Source: DATHSN01 sp035464115
GTDB taxonomy: Bacteria; Actinomycetota; Acidimicrobiia; Acidimicrobiales; SKKL01
Length of the DNA: 32,686 nt
Assembly (NCBI GenBank): GCA_035464115.1
Contig: DATHSN010000221.1
Location: 1-32,686, forward strand
Direction: 5' to 3'
Position numbers and translations under genes: made by a program. Below are positions 8,117-15,445 of the stretch, piece by piece; the stretch's first letter is position 1; every line of letters begins with the position of its first letter. The notes under the pieces are model-generated. The model saw nothing but the letters and a program-made list of their open reading frames with translations. It made no database searches and was not told the DNA's origin.

Positions 8117-9114
8117 GGGGTGGGACCGCTGTGGTGCTCTCGGCCCGACTCGAGCCAGGCGGCGGTGCCGCCGGCGACGTTCACCGCATCGAGGCCCGCC
8201 TGTCGGAGGAAGGCGGCCGCGGCGTGGCTGCGGGCGCCGCTGTGGCAGATGACGTGCACGACCCCGTCGGCGGGGATCTCCCCGACGCGGTCGGCGAGCT
8301 CTCCCAGGGGGATCAGCACCGCACCGGGGACGCGAGCCGTCGTGAACTCGTCGGGCTGACGGACGTCGACGAGCACCACGGGACCCGCGCCGCGCGCCCG
8401 GTCGAGCTCGTCGATGTCGATGTCGGGGACCTCCACGTCACACCTCTCGGCCACCCTCGTGCGGGCGGCGCCACGCCTCGGGCCGGAGGCTACCGGCGTC
8501 GGCGCCCCCGTGTGGTCGACCGGTGCGGCTCGATCGGACCGGTCGACGGCGGCGGCGAGGTCGTCGGGCGTGTCGATGTCGGCCACGACGGCGGGCTCGA
8601 CGTCGACGGCCACGACCCGGTCGAGGGTGGCGACGCCGCCGTGCAACGACCGGGTGCCCGCCGCGAAGGCGGTGCCCAACGCGACGGAGGCCGCGGGAGC
8701 CCACGCTGCGGTGGTCCAGTGGAGGCGACCGCCCGACCGAGCGATCGCGGCGTCGGCACCGTCGGCCACGAGCCGGGCGACCAGCTCGCGGAGCACGTCG
8801 GGATCGGGCTCGGCGGTGTCGACGGGGAGGGTGATCACCGCGTCGAACCAGCTCGGCGACGCCGACAGGCCGGCGACCAGCCCGGCGAGGGGGCCCTCCC
8901 CGCCCGGGGGCGGGTCGGCGATGGCGTCGAGGCCGAGGCGGTGCAGCCGGGCGGGCTCTCCCCCCACGACGAGCACCGGCGCGGCGCCGGCGATCCGGAG
9001 CGCGGCGACCGCGCGTTCGGCCAGCGTGGCGCCGGCCAGGCGCACGAGGGCCTTGTCGGCACCGAGCCGTCGGCCGCCGCCACCGGCGAGCACGACCCCG
9101 GCCACCTGCGCCAC
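8113..9114 (-). CDS. MobA-like nucleotidyltransferase fused to a rhodanese domain
   Basis: This 333-residue protein has two domains. Residues 1-195 are a MobA-type guanylyltransferase, which attaches GMP to molybdopterin to make the bis-MGD form of the molybdenum cofactor; the NTP-binding motif LAGGGGRRLGADKA spans 9-22 and the later DIDTPDDL motif is present. After a variable linker, residues 225-325 form a rhodanese domain with VVLVDVRQPDEF and the active loop CHSGARS, in which C290 would carry the persulfide. Rhodaneses move sulfane sulfur. The start is GTG at 9114, three bases after the flavin reductase stop, and the end overlaps rnd by four bases. A role joining cofactor maturation with sulfur transfer is inferred. 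The N-terminal domain could instead act on another sugar or nucleotide substrate. Confidence 0.88.
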   Translation of the reverse strand: MAQVAGVVLAGGGGRRLGADKALVRLAGATLAERAVAALRIAGAAPVLVVGGEPARLHRLGLDAIADPPPGGEGPLAGLVAGLSASPSWFDAVITLPVDTAEPDPDVLRELVARLVADGADAAIARSGGRLHWTTAAWAPAASVALGTAFAAGTRSLHGGVATLDRVVAVDVEPAVVADIDTPDDLAAAVDRSDRAAPVDHTGAPTPVASGPRRGAARTRVAERCDVEVPDIDIDELDRARGAGPVVLVDVRQPDEFTTARVPGAVLIPLGELADRVGEIPADGVVHVICHSGARSHAAAAFLRQAGLDAVNVAGGTAAWLESGREHHSGPTP

Positions 9115-9117
9115 CGG

Positions 9118-9693
9118 TCAGCCGCCGTAGTTCATGCGGGTGTCCTCCATGCGCAGCACGGGCACGTCCTCGTCGCCGTGGAACCCGGCGTCGACCACCT
9201 CGCCGATGAAGAACGAGTGGTTGCCGACCTCGACCTCCTGGCGCACCTCGCACTCGAGCCAGCCGGGCGCCTGGGTGAGGATCGGGGTGCCGGTGACCCC
9301 CTCGCGGTAGGGGAACCCGTTCATGGTGCCGGCCGCCTCGTCGACCTCGACCGGCTTGGTGAACTTGCGCACGATGGCGCGGTCCTCGCGGGCCACGGTG
9401 CACACGGTGAACGTGCCGCCGCGCCGGATCAGCTCGCAGGTGAGGGCCGGGTGCTCGACACCGATGCCGATGAGCTTGGGCTCGAAGCTCACCTGGGTGG
9501 CCCAGTTGAGGGTCATGAGGTTCCGTCGGGTCGCGCCGTCGATCTCGGCCCGCGACCCGACGACGTACAGCCCGTACGGCAGGGTCCACAGGACCCGTCG
9601 CCGCAGCTTGTCGTAGTCGCTCCGCTCCTCGTCGCTCTCGCCCACGTGGGGCGGGTACGGGCCGATGGGTCCAGTGCCTCCGGGTGCTCCCAT
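9118..9693 (-). CDS. Flavin reductase-like FMN-binding protein
   Basis: A 191-residue protein of the flavin reductase-like (FMN-binding split barrel) family. Such proteins reduce FMN or FAD with NAD(P)H, often to feed a monooxygenase. The core begins around residue 33 with LWTLPYGLYVVGSR, followed by LMTLNWATQVSFEPKLIGIGVE and GTFTVCTVARED, the usual flavin-contact segments. The N-terminal 30 residues are a Gly/Pro-rich, then acidic, extension. The start is ATG at 9693, with TAGCCT exactly 7 bases upstream and no Shine-Dalgarno sequence, indicating a leaderless mRNA. It heads a tight minus-strand run with the MobA-rhodanese gene and rnd. No monooxygenase partner is adjacent. Confidence 0.88.
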   Translation of the reverse strand: MGAPGGTGPIGPYPPHVGESDEERSDYDKLRRRVLWTLPYGLYVVGSRAEIDGATRRNLMTLNWATQVSFEPKLIGIGVEHPALTCELIRRGGTFTVCTVAREDRAIVRKFTKPVEVDEAAGTMNGFPYREGVTGTPILTQAPGWLECEVRQEVEVGNHSFFIGEVVDAGFHGDEDVPVLRMEDTRMNYGG

Positions 9694-9700
9694 GCCGGCG

Positions 9701-9706
9701 AGGCTA
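9701..9706 (-). promoter_or_regulatory. Putative -10 box of the flavin reductase gene (TAGCCT)
   Basis: TAGCCT on the minus strand lies 7 bases before the ATG at 9693 and has the same hexamer and spacing as the DUF3151 gene. It probably drives the flavin reductase, MobA-rhodanese and rnd run as a leaderless transcript. Confidence 0.6.
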
Positions 9707-9734
9707 TCGACGGCCCGCCCGGCTCGGGCGGGGC

Positions 9735-10181
9735 CTAGCCCAGATCGGCCGGGGGCCAGCCCGGGTCGAGCTGGTGGAGGAAGGTGGCGCAGCGCTCGCG
9801 CTCGTCGTCCTCGCCGATGGCCGCCGCCGCCCGCTCGAGCCCGGCCAGGGCGCGCAGGAAGCCACGGTTCGTCTCGTGGGCCCACCGCACGTAGCCCGAG
9901 CCCCGCCAGCCGCTGCCGCGGAGGCGGTCGAGCCCCCGGTGGTAGCCCACCCGGAACGCGGCGTAGGCCTCGACATCGTCACGGGCCAGCTCACCGCGGC
10001 GGGCCCACGCGTCGAGGAAGCGGGGCCAGCGGGCCACGACGGCGGCCACCGCGTCGCGCCGCTCGGCCTCGGGGCGCGCGAGGGCGGACTCGAGGGCGGC
10101 GAGGGCCTCGGCGGGCTCGAGGTCGAGCACCGTCTCGGGCGGGCCGGAGGTCGACAGGTTCACCGGTCGGGGGTCGGACAT
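9735..10181 (-). CDS. DUF3151 family protein
   Basis: A 148-residue soluble protein of the actinobacterial DUF3151 family, function unknown. The conserved core is clear: VEAYAAFRVGYHRGLDRLR, then GYVRWAHETNRGFLRALAGLERAAAAIGE and a closing ERCATFLHQLDP. This helical pattern closely resembles the mycobacterial members I recall. There is no signal peptide or membrane segment. The ATG at 10181 follows a TAGCCT box by 7 bases with no Shine-Dalgarno sequence, predicting a leaderless mRNA. The upstream alpha/beta hydrolase stop codon is part of that box. Confidence 0.92.
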   Translation of the reverse strand: MSDPRPVNLSTSGPPETVLDLEPAEALAALESALARPEAERRDAVAAVVARWPRFLDAWARRGELARDDVEAYAAFRVGYHRGLDRLRGSGWRGSGYVRWAHETNRGFLRALAGLERAAAAIGEDDERERCATFLHQLDPGWPPADLG

Positions 10182-10188
10182 GCGACGC

Positions 10189-10194
10189 AGGCTA
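10189..10194 (-). promoter_or_regulatory. Putative -10 box of the DUF3151 gene (TAGCCT), overlapping a stop codon
   Basis: TAGCCT on the minus strand lies 7 bases before the DUF3151 ATG. Its first three bases are the TAG stop codon (10194-10192) of the alpha/beta hydrolase gene. Confidence 0.6.
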
Positions 10195-10959
10195 CGGGGC
10201 TCGGGATCGATCGAGCGCCCGGCGGGCCAGATCGGCGAGCGCGTCGGGGTGGGTGAGGTGGACCCCGTGGGCGGCGCCCTCGACCACCACGAGCTCGCCG
10301 TGGGGCACCGACGCCGCCAGCTCCTCGGCGGTGCGCACGTGGTGGCCACCCGAGGCGGAGCCGTGGGCCGCCACCACCGGGACCGTCACCGCGTCGTCGT
10401 GGTAGGCGGGCTCGCCGCGGATGGACCGGAGATCGGCCACGAGGGCCTCGCCCTCGGCCCGCCGCTCGTCCCGGGTCCGCCGGGGCAGCCGCTCCCAGCG
10501 CTCGTCGCCCACCATGCGCCGCATGAACCGCTCGGCCGCCTCCGCCGGATCATCGACGCCCGTGGCCCGGGACCCGGCCGAGTCGGTCGGCCACCACGCG
10601 ACCCACGGGCGGGGCGCCTCGTAGGCCACCACGGCCCGCACGAGGTCGGGACGGCGCTCGGCGGCAGCCAGCGCGATCGTGCCCCCGAGGCTGTGGCCCA
10701 CGACGACGGCCGCGTCCGCACCGAGCACGGTCAGCAGGTCGTCGACGTGCGCGGCGACGGTGCGGCACACGCCGTGGTCGGTCGAGTCGCCGTAGCCCCG
10801 CCGGTCGTAGGTGACGACCTCGCAGCCGTCGAGGCGTCGCACCACCTTGGCGAACGACCTCGACCGGTCCATGGCCCCGTGGACGAGCACCACCCGGCCA
10901 CCGTGGCCGGGTCGCGTCGTCACGGCCAGCGGCGCCGGCCCACCCGGCTGGTCGTCCAT
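10192..10959 (-). CDS. Alpha/beta hydrolase
   Basis: A 255-residue alpha/beta-hydrolase-fold enzyme. The oxyanion region RVVLVHGAMD is near residues 22-31. The nucleophile elbow GHSLGG follows at about 94-99, with serine as nucleophile. The C-terminal histidine lies in EGAAHGVHLTHP near residue 230. The fold covers esterases, lipases, haloalkane dehalogenases and others, so the substrate is open. There is no signal peptide, so it is presumably cytoplasmic. The ATG at 10959 comes 20 bases after the pyruvate kinase stop with no clear ribosome binding site, so it is probably cotranscribed with pyk. Confidence 0.87.
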   Translation of the reverse strand: MDDQPGGPAPLAVTTRPGHGGRVVLVHGAMDRSRSFAKVVRRLDGCEVVTYDRRGYGDSTDHGVCRTVAAHVDDLLTVLGADAAVVVGHSLGGTIALAAAERRPDLVRAVVAYEAPRPWVAWWPTDSAGSRATGVDDPAEAAERFMRRMVGDERWERLPRRTRDERRAEGEALVADLRSIRGEPAYHDDAVTVPVVAAHGSASGGHHVRTAEELAASVPHGELVVVEGAAHGVHLTHPDALADLARRALDRSRAP

Positions 10960-10979
10960 CGTCGGGGCGTCGGCCTGGC

Positions 10980-12416
10980 TCAGGGGACCCGCACCATCCG
11001 CAGCGTGTCGGTCGCCTCGGACACCTCGCTCGACCCGGCGAGGAGCAGGACCACGTCGCCCGCGCGCACGTGGCCCAAGCGCTTGGCCTCGGTGACCGCC
11101 CAGTCGGCCATGGCGTTGAACGATCCGTGCGCCTGGGACCGCAGGGGCACCGCGCCCCACGACAGCGTGAGCTGGCGCACCGTGCGGGGATCGGGCGAGA
11201 ACGCCAGGATGCGGGCCTCGGGCCGGAACCGGGCCATGGCCCGCACCGTGAAGCCGGTGCGGGTGATGCAGATGATGGCGTTGGCCTTGGTCTCCATGGC
11301 GGCGCGCCACGCGGCCATGGTCATCGTGTCGGTGACCCGGGTGTCGAGGGCAGCGACCTCGCTCACGTTGCGGTGGGTGAGGCGCTGCGCCCAGTCGCCG
11401 TAGTCGAAGCGCTGGTCGGCCCGCCGGGCGATGCGGTTCATGGTGGCCACGACCCGCACGGGGTCGTGGCCGATGGCGGTCTCGGCCGAGAGCATCACCG
11501 CGGAGGTGCCGTCGAACACGGCGTTGGCCACGTCCGTGGCCTCGGCCCGGGTGGGGATCGGCGCGTGGATCATCGACTCGAGCAGCTGGGTGGCGGTGAT
11601 CGCCGGGCGCCCCAGCGCGATGCACCGGGCGATGATGTCCTTCTGCAGGTGGGGCAGCTCCTCGAGCTCGCACTCCTCGCCGAGATCGCCGCGGGCCACC
11701 ATGATCGCCCCCGACTCCTCGATGATGCCGTCGAGGTTCTCGACCGCGGCGCGGGTCTCGATCTTGGCCACGATCAACGGACCCCGCGGGTGGGGCTCGG
11801 TGCCGACGCGACGCACGTCGTGCGCCGAGCGCACGAACGACAGCGCCACCATGTCGACGCCCTGCTCGACGAACGCGTCGAGGAACTTGAGGTCCTGCTC
11901 GGTGGGCGACGACACCCGCAGCCGGTCCGACGGGATGTGCACCCCGGGCCGCCCCTGCACCCGGCCACCGTGGGCGACGGTGCCGACCAGCTCGGTGCCG
12001 GTGTGGTCGTGGATGGCGACCACGACCGCGCCGTCGCCGAACATCAGGCGGTCGCCGGGATGGATGTCGGTGAGGAGCTGGTCGTAGTCGACCTCGACGC
12101 GCTGGGCCGTGCTCTTCGACGAGCCGGGCGCGAGGTGCACCGTCGTGCCCTCCTCGAGGATCACCTCGTGGGCGCCGTCGCCGAACGGCGCGGCGCGGAC
12201 CTTGGGCCCGGGGAGGTCGACGAGGATGCCCACCGGACGTCCCACGGCCTCCGACGCCACCCTCACCCGCTGGTAGCGGGCCATCTGCTCGTCGAGGGTC
12301 CCGTGCGCCAACCCGATCCGGGCGACGTCCATGCCCGCCTCGATCATCGCCTCGAGGGTGGCAGGTGAATCCGAGGCGGGACCGATGGTGGCGATGATCT
12401 TCGTGCGGCGGGGCAT
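10980..12416 (-). CDS. pyk: Pyruvate kinase, K+-independent type
   Basis: A 478-residue pyruvate kinase, the last step of glycolysis (phosphoenolpyruvate + ADP to pyruvate + ATP). Key motifs are present: TKIIATIGPAS, R33 of the phosphate site, LVDLPGPKVR, VAKIET with the catalytic lysine, MVARGDLG, and ITATQLLESMI. The C-terminal allosteric-type domain is complete. Two features differ from the textbook enzyme. The usual NFSHG reads GLAHG (35-39), losing the Asn and Ser that bind K+. The usual DTKGPE reads DLPGPK (67-72), with lysine in place of the glutamate that marks K+-dependent enzymes. The K72 change is typical of K+-independent kinases; the first is more unusual. The ATG at 12416 follows TACGGT by 7 bases. 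It is divergent from the histidine phosphatase gene. Confidence 0.95.
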   Translation of the reverse strand: MPRRTKIIATIGPASDSPATLEAMIEAGMDVARIGLAHGTLDEQMARYQRVRVASEAVGRPVGILVDLPGPKVRAAPFGDGAHEVILEEGTTVHLAPGSSKSTAQRVEVDYDQLLTDIHPGDRLMFGDGAVVVAIHDHTGTELVGTVAHGGRVQGRPGVHIPSDRLRVSSPTEQDLKFLDAFVEQGVDMVALSFVRSAHDVRRVGTEPHPRGPLIVAKIETRAAVENLDGIIEESGAIMVARGDLGEECELEELPHLQKDIIARCIALGRPAITATQLLESMIHAPIPTRAEATDVANAVFDGTSAVMLSAETAIGHDPVRVVATMNRIARRADQRFDYGDWAQRLTHRNVSEVAALDTRVTDTMTMAAWRAAMETKANAIICITRTGFTVRAMARFRPEARILAFSPDPRTVRQLTLSWGAVPLRSQAHGSFNAMADWAVTEAKRLGHVRAGDVVLLLAGSSEVSEATDTLRMVRVP

Positions 12417-12423
12417 GGCGCTC

Positions 12424-12429
12424 ACCGTA
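12424..12429 (-). promoter_or_regulatory. Putative -10 box of pyk (TACGGT)
   Basis: TACGGT on the minus strand lies 7 bases before the ATG at 12416, the leaderless spacing. No Shine-Dalgarno sequence is present. Confidence 0.5.
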
Positions 12430-12501
12430 GCCACCAACCTGTCCGGGGCCCGGACCGTTCGCCTCGCTCGTCGTCGGGCCGGGGGGCGGCGCGGGCGCCG
12501 G

Positions 12502-12507
12502 TAGGGT
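12502..12507 (+). promoter_or_regulatory. Putative -10 box of the histidine phosphatase gene (TAGGGT)
   Basis: TAGGGT lies 9 bases before the ATG at 12517, giving a leader of at most a few bases. It is back to back with the pyk promoter in a 100-base divergent region. Confidence 0.55.
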
Positions 12508-12516
12508 GACGCCCCC

Positions 12517-13104
12517 ATGGAGCTGCTGTTCATCCGTCACGCCCTCCCCGTCCGCGTCGAGGACGCCGACGGGCCCGCCGATCCGGTGCTGAGCGAGGCC
12601 GGGATCCGCCAGGCGGCCGCCCTCGCGGCGTGGCTGCGCGACGAGCCCCTCGACGCCATCTGGGTGAGCCCGCTGCGGCGCGCCCGCCAGACCGCGGCGC
12701 CCATCGAGGCGGCACTCGGGCTCACCGCGGTCGTCGAGGCCGGCATCCAGGAGTTCGACGCCGAGGACCCGACCTACATCCCCATCGAGGAGCTGCGGGC
12801 GGCCGACGACCCCCGCTGGCGGGAGATGGTCGAGGCGCTCGACAGCCCCGAGCGGCTGGCGTTCCGCGACGTCGTGGTCGAGGCCGTGGAGCGCATCGTG
12901 GCGGCCCACCCCGGCCAGAAGGTGGCCGTGGTGTGCCACGGCGGCGTCATCAACGCCTACCTGTCCCACGTCGTCGGCATCGACGTCCCCATGTTCTTCG
13001 AGCCGTCCTACACCAGCCTCACCCGCATCGTGGCGTCGAGCCGGGGCCACCGCTCGATGGTGAGCGCCAACGAGATCCCCCACCTCCCCGAGCTGCGGCG
13101 CTGA
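12517..13104 (+). CDS. Histidine phosphatase (phosphoglycerate mutase-like) family protein
   Basis: A 195-residue member of the histidine phosphatase superfamily. The N-terminal phospho-accepting motif reads LFIRHALP, a variant of the usual RHG, with the histidine at residue 8. The arginine motif SPLRRARQTA and the second histidine in VVCHGGVINAYL complete the active site. Members include phosphoglycerate mutases, alpha-ribazole phosphatase and broad phosphatases; nothing here fixes the substrate. It is cytoplasmic, with no signal peptide. It is divergent from pyk, which could hint at phosphoglycerate chemistry, but that is only context. Confidence 0.9.
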   Translation: MELLFIRHALPVRVEDADGPADPVLSEAGIRQAAALAAWLRDEPLDAIWVSPLRRARQTAAPIEAALGLTAVVEAGIQEFDAEDPTYIPIEELRAADDPRWREMVEALDSPERLAFRDVVVEAVERIVAAHPGQKVAVVCHGGVINAYLSHVVGIDVPMFFEPSYTSLTRIVASSRGHRSMVSANEIPHLPELRR

Positions 13105-13125
13105 CCGCACCCGGGCCCGGACGCG

Positions 13126-13155
13126 CCACGGCCCCGCCGCGGGGCGGGGCCGTGG
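13126..13155. terminator. Strong bidirectional hairpin terminator
   Basis: A perfect 13-bp stem (13126-13138 with 13143-13155) closes a GCGG tetraloop. It lies 21 bases past the histidine phosphatase stop and 21 bases before the end of the convergent acyl-CoA dehydrogenase gene. There is no T-tract, as is common in GC-rich actinobacteria. Confidence 0.8.
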
Positions 13156-13176
13156 GCGAGCCGGGAAGAGGCCGCG

Positions 13177-14385
13177 CTAGGACCGGGGCACCTCGAGCCA
13201 CGGGCGGTCCTTGTCGACCCGCACGTCGCCGGGGAGCCCGAGCACGCGCTCGCCGAGGATGTTCTTCATGACCTCGGTGGTGCCGCCCTCGATGGAGTTG
13301 GCCCGCGTGCGCAGGAACGCCCGCTGCGGGTTGCTCAGGTTCATCACCTGATCGGAGCGGCGCATGGTGTAGTCGCCGTAGAGCATCCCCTCGGCACCGA
13401 GCAGGTTCATGGTGAACGCCATGACGTCCTTGTTGAGGTCGGCCGACGCCATCTTGCCGACCGAGCCCTCGGGCCCCGGGTTGCCCATCTTGCGGTTCTG
13501 CGAGGCGCGGATGTTGGTGAGCCGGTGGACCTCGGCGCGCACCCACAACGCCATGAGCTCGTCCTTGAAGGCGGCGCGCTCGGCCTCGGTGTAGCGGTCC
13601 TGGTGCTCCTTGAACGCGTTGACCGCGGCGGCGATCGTGCCCGACCCGCGGGCGGCGACGGTGCCACCGATGGAGACCCGCTCGTTCATGAGCGTGGTGA
13701 GCGACACCCGCCAGCCCTCGCCGACGTCGCCGAGGCGCTCGGCGTCGGGGATGCGGACGTCGGTGAAGTAGACCTCGTTGAACTCGGCCTCGCCGGTCAT
13801 CTGGCGCAGCGGCCGGACCTCGACGCCGGGGGCCTCCATGTCGACCACGAAGTAGGTGAGCCCCTTGTGCTTGGGCTGGTCGGGGTCGGTGCGGGCCACG
13901 AGCATCCCCCACTTCGACAGGTGGGCGAGGGTGGTCCACACCTTCTGGCCGTTGACGACCCACTCGTCGCCGTCGCGCACCGCCCGGCTCGACAGGCCGG
14001 CCACGTCGGAGCCGGCGCCGGGCTCGGAGAACAGCTGGCACCAGATCTCCTCGCCCGTGAACAAGGGGCGCAGGTAGCGGTCGCTCTGGGCGTCGGAGCC
14101 GTGGGTGAGCACGGTGGGAGCGCCCATGCCGTAGCCGATGGGGTTGCGGGCGTAGGGGCTCGGCGCCCCCGCCTTGGCGAGGCGCTCGTTGACGATGTTC
14201 TGCAGGCGCGGGCTGACCCCGAGGCCGCCCTTGCCCTCCGGGAAGTGGACCCAGGCCAGGCCCAGGTCGAACTGCGCGCCGAGGAACGCGACGGTGTCGG
14301 ACACGTCGTGCTCGGCGAGGAGGCGCTCGACGAGGTCGAGGACCCGCTGCTCGTCGCTGCTGACGGCGGCTTCGGTGACGGTCAT
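13177..14385 (-). CDS. Acyl-CoA dehydrogenase
   Basis: A 402-residue FAD-dependent acyl-CoA dehydrogenase that would form the alpha-beta double bond of an acyl-CoA ester. The family motifs are in order: WCQLFSEPGAGSDVAGL near residue 115, GDEWVVNGQKVWTTLAH, and the C-terminal catalytic segment NSIEGGTTEVMKNILGERVLGLP with its glutamate in SIEGG. Length is typical. Sequence style resembles the mycobacterial FadE enzymes that work on steroid side chains or branched acyl-CoAs, but the substrate is not readable. The ATG at 14385 has no clear Shine-Dalgarno sequence. A TACGAT box lies about 75 bases upstream (14461-14466) and may be its promoter. Confidence 0.95.
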   Translation of the reverse strand: MTVTEAAVSSDEQRVLDLVERLLAEHDVSDTVAFLGAQFDLGLAWVHFPEGKGGLGVSPRLQNIVNERLAKAGAPSPYARNPIGYGMGAPTVLTHGSDAQSDRYLRPLFTGEEIWCQLFSEPGAGSDVAGLSSRAVRDGDEWVVNGQKVWTTLAHLSKWGMLVARTDPDQPKHKGLTYFVVDMEAPGVEVRPLRQMTGEAEFNEVYFTDVRIPDAERLGDVGEGWRVSLTTLMNERVSIGGTVAARGSGTIAAAVNAFKEHQDRYTEAERAAFKDELMALWVRAEVHRLTNIRASQNRKMGNPGPEGSVGKMASADLNKDVMAFTMNLLGAEGMLYGDYTMRRSDQVMNLSNPQRAFLRTRANSIEGGTTEVMKNILGERVLGLPGDVRVDKDRPWLEVPRS

Positions 14386-14460
14386 GCCTGGAGGTACCCC
14401 TTGGGTCGCTGCGGACGCGAGCGCCGGCGGGGCCACGGTCGATCCCCCACCGACGCGGCG

Positions 14461-14466
14461 ATCGTA
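14461..14466 (-). promoter_or_regulatory. Possible -10 box of the acyl-CoA dehydrogenase gene (TACGAT)
   Basis: TACGAT on the minus strand fits TANNNT and lies in the 143-base gap upstream of the acyl-CoA dehydrogenase start. No good -35 is seen. The rest of the gap shows no other feature. Confidence 0.3.
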
Positions 14467-14528
14467 CCGGTGGCCTCCGCGGGTGGCGAAACCGGAGCTG
14501 GGATCCCGAGGCGCCGTGACGATCTGGG

Positions 14529-15308
14529 TCAGCTGAGGCGGGCGCGCAGGCCGATCGCGAGGTGGCGCAGCTCGTCGTCGCCGGGGAACAGCTCGGCGAG
14601 CGCCTCCAGCTCGGCGGCGGCCTCGTCGAAGCGACCGACCGCTGCGAGGGCGCGCGACAGGTGGCGACGCTCCTCGACCGGCACCCCGGGGATGGCCGCG
14701 CGCAGCCGGGTGACCCACACCAGGTCGCGGGCCCGCCCGGCGCCGGCGTAGCGCAGCTTCAGGTTGGCGAGCACCCGCGCGACGACGGCGCGAGGCGTCG
14801 CGGGCAGGAGGTGCTCGGGGTCGAGGCGGGCGTCGGGGCCGTGGGCCACCCGGAAGATGGCCTCGGCTCCCGCCGCGTCGAGGACCCGCCCGCCGGCGAA
14901 CGGGTCGACGAAGACCGTGGCGTCGACCCGGTCGCGCACGAGGAAGTGACCCGGCATGCTCACCGGCGCCAGCGGCACGCCGATGCGCCGCCCGACCTCG
15001 ATCGCGAGGATCGACAAGCTGATCGGCAGGCCGAGCCGCCGGTCGACGACGTCGTTCAAGAACGCGTTGCGCTCGTCGTCGTAGCGCTCCCGGTCGCCGG
15101 TGAAGCCCAGGTCGCCGAACAGGTGGGCGAGCAAGCCGTCGAGTGTGGGCACCCGCACGCCGTCGGCGAGCTCGTCGAGGCGGGCCAGCTCGGCGTCGAC
15201 GTCGAGCTCGGGGTAGCGGTGGGCGGCCACGAGCAGGGCGGCCTCGTCGAGGCGCAGCGCCGACTCGGGCCCCGACACCAGCTCCACGAAGCGCGCGGTC
15301 ACCGACAC
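14529..15308 (-). CDS. SirB1-type transglutaminase-like/TPR protein
   Basis: A 259-residue protein of the SirB1 (transglutaminase-like core 2) family. The diagnostic stretch is DDERNAFLNDVVDRRLGLPISLSILAIEVGRRIGVPLAPVSMPGHFLVR, near residues 78-126, followed by VFVDPFAGGRVLD. The C-terminal 70 residues resemble tetratricopeptide helices, as in other members. The family is widespread but its biochemical role is poorly defined, and the catalytic cysteine of true transglutaminases is not apparent. It starts with GTG at 15308, preceded by TACCCT at 8 bases, again without a Shine-Dalgarno sequence. Confidence 0.88.
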   Translation of the reverse strand: MSVTARFVELVSGPESALRLDEAALLVAAHRYPELDVDAELARLDELADGVRVPTLDGLLAHLFGDLGFTGDRERYDDERNAFLNDVVDRRLGLPISLSILAIEVGRRIGVPLAPVSMPGHFLVRDRVDATVFVDPFAGGRVLDAAGAEAIFRVAHGPDARLDPEHLLPATPRAVVARVLANLKLRYAGAGRARDLVWVTRLRAAIPGVPVEERRHLSRALAAVGRFDEAAAELEALAELFPGDDELRHLAIGLRARLS

Positions 15309-15316
15309 GAGCCCGG

Positions 15317-15322
15317 AGGGTA
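15317..15322 (-). promoter_or_regulatory. Putative -10 box of the SirB1-type gene (TACCCT)
   Basis: TACCCT on the minus strand lies 8 bases before the GTG at 15308, close to the leaderless spacing seen for other genes here. Confidence 0.5.
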
Positions 15323-15349
15323 CCGGCGGGACCCGGCCCGCCGGCGCGG

Positions 15350-15355
15350 TACCGT
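15350..15355 (+). promoter_or_regulatory. Possible -10 box of the acyl-CoA synthetase operon (TACCGT)
   Basis: TACCGT on the plus strand would start a transcript near 15362, giving a leader of about 84 bases before the GTG at 15446. No convincing -35 hexamer is seen. Confidence 0.3.
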
Positions 15356-15410
15356 CGCCGTCGCGGCACCCGGGGGGAGCCGCCCGCGGGTCCGCCCGTC
15401 GGTCGCCATC

Positions 15411-15428
15411 ACGCCGTCACAACGGCGT
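15411..15428 (+). promoter_or_regulatory. Inverted repeat upstream of the acyl-CoA synthetase operon, possible operator
   Basis: ACGCCGT (15411-15417) and ACGGCGT (15422-15428) are perfect inverted 7-bp arms around CACA. The site ends 6 bases before the GAGGAG ribosome binding site of the first synthetase gene. It could be an operator for a dimeric repressor or a hairpin affecting translation. Confidence 0.4.
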
Positions 15429-15445
15429 CACCACGAGGAGCAGCC

